Source of the DNA: Uloborus plumipes
Lineage: Eukaryota > Arthropoda > Arachnida > Araneae > Uloboridae
DNA: 64,000 bases
Direction: 5' to 3'
Assembly: GCA_038373865.1 (NCBI GenBank)
Contig: JAXGGA010000071.1
Coordinates: 186,001-250,000 of the forward strand
Made by a program: the position numbers and the translations under genes. Of the stretch, positions 58,401 through 64,000 are shown one piece after another. Numbering within the stretch: the first letter of the stretch is position 1; every line of letters starts with the position of its first letter. The notes under the pieces were generated by a model. It was not told the DNA's origin, did no database searches, and saw nothing but the letters and a program-made list of their open reading frames with translations.

Positions 58401-61400
58401 CAGCATCGTTCCTTATTTTTGTGCGTTTGTAACACGTTTTGTGTGCATAAATAATAGTTCTGTTCAGTGAAGACTATTTATCAATCAAACTATATCGCTA
58501 TAAAAGTTTAACTTCTCTACATTTCTCATGATATAAACACTAGAATTTTGTGAAAACAAGTTCGGAATTTCGGAAATTTCATATGTAATTCTGCGAAAAA
58601 TAGTTATGGCTAGAAATATTCCCTATCGTTTTTGGATCTTTGACTTCTGTCAAGTCAGTTTTTGGATTTTCGGATTTTTGTGAAGGTTCCGTTTTTGAGT
58701 TACTGAATTTTGTTGAGTCCGTTTTTGAGTTTCTGGATATTGTGAAGGATCCGTTTTTGAGTATCTGGATTTTGTGAAGGATCCGTTAACGGATCTAATT
58801 TGTTTTTAGACTGACCCCTGTATCACTCCAATTTGTGGCTTTTGGTAGCTCGCACCCTAGAAGCCTTCATACACCTATTTGAAGACCGATTTAACACACA
58901 CCAGCTGACTTTAACGTACTAGACGCGCTTCGTCGGGTCGAGGTCGAAATTTGAAATACTCCAAATGGGCTATTACGGTCCTGAGTTTGGCTATAACTCT
59001 ACTGCCGTACTAAGAGCAAAAGTGGTATATGCAGTCGAGCTCAAACTGAGAAAAAACTCTTTAAAGTTTTGCGCCACCATGTATTTGATTCAGATGAAAC
59101 TTTTTCAGAATTTTTTAAAAAAATATTTCCCGTTCTCAAATGACTATATAATTGTTTTTGAGAAAAATACGTCACAACCTGGTAACGATAACTCAATATT
59201 GTTAAAAAGTGCAGGTACGACTTTTGTGCTTAGCACGGCAGTATAACGCTGCATTCCTTTTATTTCAGGTATTTTACTGTTTGCACATGCTTTCCTTTTT
59301 ATTCTGGATTTGCCTGGTATTGCACGGTCCAAGTTTTTGGAAGTGGTTTCTAGCGCCCGCTGTTCTCTTCCTAGTCGAAATCGCTGTGCGAATTAATAGA
59401 AATTTATCAAGCAGTAAAAAAGCTTACGTACAGCAAGGTGTTCTTCTACCTTCCAAGGTAAGTTTTTTTCTTGCGTACATATTTTGCATTACGCATCTCA
59501 AAGCTACATTTAGGTTGAGTAGTCATTCCCAGATATTGTTGCTTTTAGATTTCGCAACAAATTGCTCTACCTCGTTGCAGAGCAATAATTCGTTGCTTAT
59601 GACCGGAATACAATATTGTGTAGTTTTAGATAGTGCTCCAGATTTTTCAGAAAAATTAGGGCCCTGCTCCACATCAGCGGAAAACGCGACCGAAACCGAA
59701 GGCAGAAACTGAAAAACCGGGTACTTTCCATAGGAACACCATTGAATCCATTTTACGTTTCTGCTTTACGCTCGCGTTTTTAGCTGATGTGGAGCAGGGC
59801 CCTTAGTCGAGTTAAGTTTTTCGACTTTGCAAATATTTTCATGATCGGCTAATTATAAAAACCTTTTATTTCATTTATTTCTGTTTATTTTCATTTGATT
59901 TTCATTTATTTTGTTTATTTTTTTGACAACGATATCAACTGTAAGATTAGCTGTTTTTATAACTTGCAATTAAAGTTTAAAATATGCACCCCACAAAGCT
60001 ATTAAAATTAGTGCTTAGGTTTCAAAAACCTTTTACTTTCACTTTTAAAGTATTATTACGAATTTGATAGTTAATTTGGTTACGCATATTTAATTATTTT
60101 TAATTCAGGTTAAAAATTTTAATTCACCCTAACATTTTCCAGATTAAAATCAAATTGTAATGTTTATGTTTTTGTTTGAAATTATTCATTCTTGTACAGT
60201 CTGATTTTTTTTCGTACGACCTTCCTCGCATTTGCGCATGCCTGAGATGTCTTCTGATTTTCTCAAAATAGGGGGAGATGCAAATTAACTTTCAACAGAA
60301 AGTAAGAAACGAAAGCACCGGCAAATGCGTCTCCTTAACCTATCACCCCTTTTTCCAATGGAAGCGTTCGTAACTGCCAGTCGCGGAGTTCGCAGACAGT
60401 ATAGGAGCAAGCCTATGGAGTTAATGTGGTGTAATAAATTAACCTAAAGTACAACTGATATTTTGTCTAATGTTTCTTTTATAAAAATCTAAGGCATATT
60501 TTCTTGAAGGCTAAATTTTAAAATTTTACTCTTACATACAACCCCCCCCCCCTCCCCGCCCTTTCCCAATAGCACTTTTTCGAGCACACATAATGACTTT
60601 TAAACCTGCTAAAACAGGTTTCAGAGTTTTAGTTTGAACTACTTGCTTTTACCGCACTGACATTTAAATTCATACCTTGATTTGCTAAAAATATCTAACG
60701 GTGAAGTATATAGGAGCAAATTAAATCATTTACAATTTAATATTAACCTTTAGGAACAGGGCGGTACACATGACGTATCATAAATCTTTTTTTTTTTTTT
60801 TTTAAGAGGTTGAAATTTTCACTCGAATCCTTTGGAGCCGGGGATTTTTTCATGGTTTCATGCGTCTGGTACGACAGTTCATACCTTCTCTTTTCCATTG
60901 ATCCAAAAAGTTAAAAGATTCTAAATTATTATTGAAGAAAAGAAATTTTCGCAATTATTTTTCCCCCTCTCATTTCGAAAAATGCTCCATATAATAAAAA
61001 GTTTCCTTGAAAATATATTCTTAACACAGTAAATTTTGTTTCCGCTTTTAATAAAGATTCATTACTTCTCATTTATTTCAAATGCCCTTAAAAAATGAAA
61101 AAGCTGCCCTTTGGGGAAAATTATTGACCGTTTTTAGCATTTTTTCACTTTTTCAACGGTTCAAAAATCTTAGTTTTTTTCCCTTAAAAGAAAGAACACG
61201 AGGATGCGTTTTTCCATCTATGTATGTTGTTCGTGAGCAAATATCGATTCTAGTTAAAAGGCTAAATATTTGTTCTTGAAAGGGAAATTTCGTAGATCAT
61301 TATGAATCTTTGGAAGTCGATTAGAGGTTAAAAAATATATATTGGTCAATCAAAGCGTTTTACTGGCATGTTTTCGTACTGGGAAAATTTACAGACAATT

Positions 61401-61698
61401 GCTTATTCTAGAACTCTTCGAAGATAAGTTTGTACAATGAAATAACGCGTAGCATTGAGTAAAGCATTGCACAAGTTCTGTTAATGTTAAGCCTTTTGAA
61501 GTACTTTTGGATTTTCATTTCTTTTGATTTGTGCCTGGGTCAAGAAATAAAATTCCACGTTTCAGGTAACTCATCTAGTCATCAAGAGACCACCAAAGTT
61601 TGACTACAGACCCGGGGATTACGTGTACATAAACATACCAGCAATAGCGAAGTATGAGTGGCATCCTTTTACAGTGAGCAGCGCCCCTGAGTTAGATG
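37383..61698 (+). CDS. NOX5: NADPH oxidase 5 (partial: ten exons, both ends open)
   Basis: A membrane flavocytochrome that passes electrons from cytosolic NADPH through FAD and two haems to oxygen, making superoxide; NOX5 types are switched on by calcium. Ten exons join in phase to about 503 residues: an N-terminal extension, a degenerate EF-hand and three canonical ones (loops DADNSGSVSLEE, DLNNDGTIQFSE, DTDGSGTITFNE), the GCGQCLNF segment, haem-ligand pairs H-X13-H (exon 7) and H-X12-H (exon 9), STNLGIGWVRGSA, HGPSFWKW, and the FAD motif HPFTVSSAP. These blocks match NOX5. DUOX is unlikely because no peroxidase-like domain is seen, and NOX2 types lack EF-hands. Introns range from 337 to about 6400 bp, are GT-AG, and are full of transposons. 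Start codon and NADPH domain are not in the window. Confidence 0.95.
38297..38367 (+). CDS. NOX5: NOX5 exon b (N-terminal extension)
   Basis: 71 bases, encoding 23 residues (starting DILLGYNHA) plus two bases. Acceptor TTTGTTAG, donor CG/GTAAGA. A second acceptor 13 bases downstream (TTGCTAG, 38309) would break the phase with exon a. Confidence 0.65.
38467..39110 (+). repeat. Interspersed repeat family R, copy 2
   Basis: Near full-length copy colinear with the split copy 1. It ends about 150 bases before NOX5 exon c. Confidence 0.8.
39258..39378 (+). CDS. NOX5: NOX5 exon c (degenerate EF-hand 1)
   Basis: 121 bases. The helix-loop-helix (LEKVFQ ... EIDLNHFKKIV) aligns with the first, degenerate EF-hand of NOX5; the loop lacks the full set of calcium ligands. 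Ends in phase 0 before GTTAGT. Confidence 0.88.
40493..41772. mobile_element. TA-flanked element with CACTGTTAAAACTAC ends (1.28 kb)
   Basis: Ends CACTGTTAAAACTAC and GTAGTTTTAACAGTG are perfect inverses flanked by TA on both sides, suggesting a Tc1/mariner-type non-autonomous element. Both termini are locally GC-rich with repeated GGTGCCA words, and the middle is AT-rich. No transposase seen. Confidence 0.8.
42342..43270. mobile_element. GGG-TIR element, copy A (929 bp)
   Basis: Ends GGGCGATTCTCTGTAAACT and its complement, with target duplication ATGT (42338-42341 and 43271-43274). GTCCGG words lie just inside both ends. Copy B at 62789-63665 is the same element in reverse orientation. Superfamily unknown; a 4-bp duplication is unusual. 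Confidence 0.85.
44402..44551. repeat. 150-bp near-perfect palindrome
   Basis: Arms 44402-44470 and 44483-44551 differ at two of 69 positions around a 12-base loop. A transcript would form a long hairpin. No clear target duplication. It may be a small MITE or a hairpin RNA source. Confidence 0.85.
45741..45891 (+). CDS. NOX5: NOX5 exon d (EF-hand 2 and start of EF-hand 3)
   Basis: 151 bases. Contains loop DADNSGSVSLEE and ends after the first base of an Asn codon inside EF-hand 3, before GTAAGA. Confidence 0.96.
46008..46646. mobile_element. hAT-type foldback element (639 bp)
   Basis: Ends TAGCGTGGGGC and GCCCCACCCTA, flanked by a perfect 8-bp duplication TTACTTAT (46000-46007 and 46647-46654). 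The arms are inverted copies over nearly their whole length. End sequence and duplication length fit hAT. Confidence 0.88.
47002..47618 (+). repeat. ACTAGCTG-type interspersed repeat (617 bp)
   Basis: Begins ACTAGCTGATGTGCCCAGCG and CGCACGGGTTT, and ends CCCCGGACATACATACAAAAA then TATATAGAT. Repeats with these ends are familiar from arthropod genomes, but I cannot assign the class with certainty. Confidence 0.65.
48109..49340 (-). pseudogene. mariner transposase, broken
   Basis: Reads on the minus strand from ATG at 49340 (SLEQRYAIKFCVK, a typical mariner N-terminus), then the LINE insertion, then FRWHQTFLEGREEF, ITGDESWIFEYDPE (first catalytic Asp), HHDNTPAHSA (second Asp) and PPYSPDVPPPDFF (third Asp, DD34D type), ending YFESF at 48109. 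Frameshifts fall near 48480 and at a C/G run near 48303-48310. It would have cut and pasted the element; this copy cannot. Confidence 0.9.
48966..49234 (-). mobile_element. 5'-truncated LINE 3' end inside mariner
   Basis: Encodes the C-terminal tail of a non-LTR reverse transcriptase protein (RGHCYKLFKSQANLKIRKN ... VGTWNSLPEKAV ... FKSAID, stop at 49032), then a short 3' UTR ending in an ATTTGTATTTGTATTT tail. CATTAT flanks both sides (48960-48965 and 49235-49240). Removing it restores the mariner frame at the junction. CR1/Jockey-like by style. Confidence 0.82.
49772..50130 (-). pseudogene. Fragment of pogo/Tigger-like transposase C-terminus
   Basis: On the minus strand, ITINCFRNEGF followed by a W-containing helix, TADDIFKAV and an SDDE acidic tail resembles the C-terminal region after the catalytic core of pogo/Tigger-type transposases. 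The catalytic domain is absent. Moderate resemblance only. Confidence 0.4.
50525..50735 (+). CDS. NOX5: NOX5 exon e (EF-hands 3 and 4)
   Basis: 211 bases. Completes DLNNDGTIQFSE and carries DTDGSGTITFNE, ending near NLTL. A T-rich tract over 20 bases long precedes the acceptor. Confidence 0.97.
50841..51955. mobile_element. GGGTCATTTTCA element (1.1 kb)
   Basis: Ends GGGTCATTTTCA and TGAAAATGACCC, target duplication TTGT (50837-50840 and 51956-51959). TTTGCTGTCCGG near the left end is shared with the 42342 element. The interior has five GTCAA(G/A)TC(C/T)GTTAC words (51221-51620). No transposase. Confidence 0.78.
52779..52996 (+). CDS. NOX5: NOX5 exon f (linker and first membrane segment)
   Basis: 218 bases. 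A basic linker, then the hydrophobic stretch WTSVMYLFLYFIVNLTLFV as a membrane segment. Ends in phase 1 before GTAAGT. Confidence 0.95.
53334..53522 (+). CDS. NOX5: NOX5 exon g (membrane segments with first haem-ligand pair)
   Basis: 189 bases. Begins GQCLNFNC. The histidines of YHKLTGY and FFHTF are 14 residues apart, as in the haem-binding helix of the NOX family. Confidence 0.97.
55104..55540 (+). repeat. Interspersed repeat family R, copy 3 (3' truncated)
   Basis: Colinear with copies 1 and 2 up to a CAAGGAAAGAAAACTCGATG word. It ends about 60 bases before NOX5 exon h. Confidence 0.75.
55602..55771 (+). CDS. NOX5: NOX5 exon h (loop and membrane segment)
   Basis: 170 bases. Contains STNLGIGWVRGSA, a membrane segment, and RRSGKFE; donor GAG/GTAAGT. 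Confidence 0.97.
55964..56477. mobile_element. TTAA-flanked MITE (514 bp), relative of 34945-35455
   Basis: TTAA at 55960-55963 and 56478-56481. Ends CGCATTTGTGCCCA and TGGGCATAAATGGG. End pattern and length match the 511-bp copy; interiors are diverged. Confidence 0.7.
56576..56720. repeat. Partial copy of the 6215-7592 palindrome end
   Basis: TTAAGCGCAAGAATCTGAG, then CACGCTTAGTATTATGAGGT and a TTTCTCCAAAAA-like word, follow the order of the left arm at 6215-6330 with many mismatches. Confidence 0.65.
57496..57712. mobile_element. piggyBac-like MITE (217 bp)
   Basis: Perfect ends CCCTACACTGCAT and ATGCAGTGTAGGG flanked by TTAA (57492-57495 and 57713-57716). CCCTA ends with a TTAA target are the classic piggyBac signature. 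Confidence 0.88.
58640..58796. repeat. About four tandem units of 30-36 bp
   Basis: Variants of TCCGTTTTTGAGT..CTGGATTTTGTGAAGGA repeat head to tail. The last two units are the closest. Confidence 0.75.
59000..59243. mobile_element. MITE abutting NOX5 exon i (about 244 bp)
   Basis: Ends TACTGCCGTACTAAG and CTTAGCACGGCAGTA are imperfect inverses extending about 28 bp, with TA at the margins. The right end is 25 bases before the exon start at 59269. Confidence 0.7.
59269..59457 (+). CDS. NOX5: NOX5 exon i (second haem-ligand pair, HGPSFWKW)
   Basis: 189 bases, 63 codons in phase. The histidines of CLHML and VLHGP are 13 apart, matching the second haem-binding helix. Ends VLLPSK. A MITE ends 25 bases before the exon. 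Confidence 0.97.
59659..59802. mobile_element. PIF/Harbinger-like MITE (144 bp)
   Basis: 31-bp TIRs with two mismatches begin GGGCCCTGCTCCACATCAGC. They are flanked by TTA (59656-59658 and 59803-59805). A 3-bp TTA duplication and GGG ends fit PIF/Harbinger. Confidence 0.88.
61566..61698 (+). CDS. NOX5: NOX5 exon j (start of FAD-binding domain)
   Basis: 133 bases. VTHLVIKRPPKF, YRPGDYVYINIP and the FAD-contacting HPFTVSSAP. Ends in phase 1 before GTTAGT; the next exon lies beyond 64000. Confidence 0.96.
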
Positions 61699-61842
61699 GT
61701 TAGTAAAGTTGATTTTAGTTTAATATTTTTCTCAAAAATGAAGGAACAAGTGGAGAAAGGTGATATGTGACATTTTAATTTCGCCGATATACACAAATTC
61801 AAATTAGTGTGTGTTCAATTGTGTTAACTCGCAAACACAATT

Positions 61843-61990
61843 GAAGGGGCAAGTGAATAAAGGTGATATGTGATATTTTTTTTTAATTTCTAGAAAAAGC
61901 CTTTAACAAACAAATTACCTTCATCCATGGTAAAAATTAAGTTTTTTAAAAATTGTTACATATCACCTTTATCCACTTGCTTCTTCAAAT
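61843..61990. repeat. Hairpin of GGTGATATGTGA words
   Basis: AAAGGTGATATGTGATAT (about 61859) and its complement near 61957 form an inverted pair. A third direct copy of the word lies at about 61758. Likely a small MITE plus a fragment. Confidence 0.55.
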
Positions 61991-62089
61991 AGTAAGTGTA
62001 ACTTTGCAGAAGAAAAAAATTGCGAATGAACAACTCGCGAAACTGCCAAATGTAAAGCACATGGACGCTTCGTTCACAAAATGATAGGC

Positions 62090-62350
62090 CATATCGTCGG
62101 CACCATACTAAACTAACGAATGTAAGAAATCGCGTTTTTCAAGTTCGTTTTTTAAGTTCAAATTTTACAAATAATTAAAATTAAAATGATACCTTAGAAA
62201 GATAGTTTTGCACTTCAAGATGTCTTTCAAAGTTTAAAAATTGAAAATCACCAAACATGTCAGGTGGGAATAAGTTATATGTAGTGTTTTGGTTCTCCTG
62301 AAAAGTGCCAATTTTCACATTCGTTAGTTTAGCATGGTGGCGACGATATG
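62090..62350. mobile_element. MITE with 35-bp TIRs (about 261 bp)
   Basis: CATATCGTCGGCACCATAC... at the left and ...TAGCATGGTGGCGACGATATG at the right are inverses with a few mismatches, including CTAAACTAACGAATGT. Target duplication not resolved. Confidence 0.7.
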
Positions 62351-62788
62351 TAAACAAAGAATTGCGCCATTTGGCTTCATTTCAATCAGGTGTTTGGCTT
62401 GGACAAGAATGAATTGGGGCCAATTTGACGTCGAATGCGAATCCTTTTGTGAGTGAATGAATAAGTGAATTAATAAGTATGAATATAATTTATTAATAAG
62501 AATATTAATAAATGAAAAAATACGTACGTGATTTGGCAAATGAATACATGAGTAAACAAAATGAACTATTTCACTTTGCCCCACGTGCACTTGACCAATT
62601 AAATTGAAATTTTAAAATCAAAGTATTCCTAATATAAACTAAATATGAACTGCACTGGACATAAGTAGATCTGAATCAATCTTAAAAATGATAAGTACGA
62701 AAATTTATTATTTTATAGTGACAAGAAACATCTTTGAAAAAACACGAATATTGCAACAAAGATATCAAATTTTGAACATGACTTGTAT

Positions 62789-63665
62789 GGGTGATTCTCT
62801 GTAAACTTGTCATTTTTCACACGAAATCTGTCCGGGCATGGTTTTTTGAAATGTTTGAATAATTATAATACTATTGCTCAGAAAATGAATCTATTACTTT
62901 GGTTTGAAAGAGGGCCAATTGAAGTTTATTTTTCTGATAAATCATGATGCAGGGGACTTGCCAGGTGACTGTGTTTTTGCTCTTTATATCTGCAAAACTA
63001 TAAGAACATAATTAGTTACGAGACTAATTATAAATTTCGGCAGAAATCGTGGCATAATAACTAATGTTTCATAATTAAACTAATTGACATTAATAAAATC
63101 ACTTCCCAAAGGACTATTTTCGCAACGACCCTGATGCATACTTTCATCACAAATGTAGCTCTCATACTAAGCAAAGTATCGTTTCAACACCGTTCTCAGC
63201 AAATTCACACTGATTACTTTAAACTTCAGGGAAAAAAAACATTTGCAAGAGTAACAGTTTTTTTCTATTGGAGCTTTGAATTTGTGGCAGGGGACTGTTT
63301 GAAAAATCTCCGAACAGAATTTACATGACAATTTTAAGCTCTAGAAATTCGTAGTTAGACCTCATTTCTCATAAAAAAGATAAAGTTGCATTCTATTTTT
63401 AGATATTAATTGCCAAATTGATGTCATGTCAATAGGTTTTTGAAATATTGCTTTTAAGTGTTAAACTATTGGATTGGGACAGCCAGGGGGCTGTGTTTTT
63501 GGCTTAGATAATTCCTAGAAAAAAATTGTTTTCGCTCCAAATACAATTGGGCCACAAAGTATTAATGCTTTACTTGTATTAAGAACAATAATTACTTCAT
63601 TACACATTATTATTTTTAAAATACTCGATCCGGACAGCCAATTACGAGTTTACAGAGAATCGCCC
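62789..63665. mobile_element. GGG-TIR element, copy B (877 bp), inverted relative to copy A
   Basis: Ends GGGTGATTCTCTGTAAACT and AGAGAATCGCCC. Flanks GTAT/GCAT are a diverged 4-bp duplication. The interior matches copy A in reverse orientation along most of its length. Confidence 0.85.
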
Positions 63666-64000
63666 GCATAACTTTCTTCGTTGATTTTTAGAACTATTTA
63701 TTTTTACGGGAATCAACTACATGTCTGTTAAATTAGTCAATATATTGCTAGGTATTTGTTGCTATAAATTGTTAAAATAGTTTACCATTTCACTTTGCCC
63801 GCTATTTCACTTTGCCCCACATTCCCCTACATACAAGCTTTCGTATGAACAACAACCTCTTCAGGAGAATCTGGTTACGCAATTAATCAATGCAATGATG
63901 CAATTAAGGCTTTATCCTTAAAAACGACATTTCTTTCCAATAGATAATTGTGCTTCAGAACCCCTAAGGAGGTAAAGTCGATGCCTTAGCGTTCTATTGA

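Noticed and set aside
39258..61698. Dual oxidase (DUOX) as the identity of the host gene
   Set aside because: Four EF-hands sit directly before the membrane domain with no peroxidase-like domain seen upstream, and the conserved blocks match NOX5.

Overview
The window is AT-rich animal DNA with introns of several kilobases, mixed classes of transposons and one recognisable host gene. The transposon types (Ty3/gypsy, Penelope-like, mariner, hAT, piggyBac-like and Harbinger-like elements, a tRNA-derived SINE) and the style of the gag zinc motif suggest an arthropod, possibly a chelicerate such as a spider. The taxon is an inference.

Bases 1-37.4 kb are almost entirely repeats. They contain an apparently young Ty3/gypsy LTR retrotransposon (163-4784; LTRs differ by one indel, TSD ACAG, gag and pol joined by a canonical -1 slippery heptamer). 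A 1.4-kb TTAA-flanked palindrome follows (6215-7592), then a hAT-type element (9428-10044), a CTGCCGTG MITE family, a 1.2-kb foldback element (14584-15782) and a SINE (17130-17404). A 3.4-kb long-TIR element (19761-23198) carries a broken gene whose motifs resemble XPG/FEN-1 nucleases plus a Cys cluster. Two nearly identical 5'-truncated Penelope-like copies lie head to head (26537-29846), with hammerhead-like ribozyme motifs, inserted into another repeat with a 12-bp TSD.

From about 37.4 kb to beyond the right edge the + strand holds a NADPH oxidase 5 (NOX5) gene. Ten exons in continuous phase encode about 503 residues: an N-terminal extension, four EF-hands (the first degenerate), the haem-binding transmembrane domain with all four paired histidines, and the start of the FAD-binding domain. 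The first coding exon and the NADPH-binding exons are outside the window or not recognised. Its introns carry further elements: a TA-flanked CACTG element, two inverted copies of a GGG-TIR element and a third related one, a 150-bp near-perfect palindrome, a hAT foldback element, a mariner split by a LINE tail, a pogo/Tigger-like fragment, several TTAA-flanked MITEs, a Harbinger-like MITE, and a MITE ending 25 bp before an exon.

The most unusual candidate system is the long-TIR element with an XPG/FEN-like protein and no DDE transposase that I can recognise. The Penelope/hammerhead arrangement is second. All calls come from reading the sequence by eye; no database search was run.
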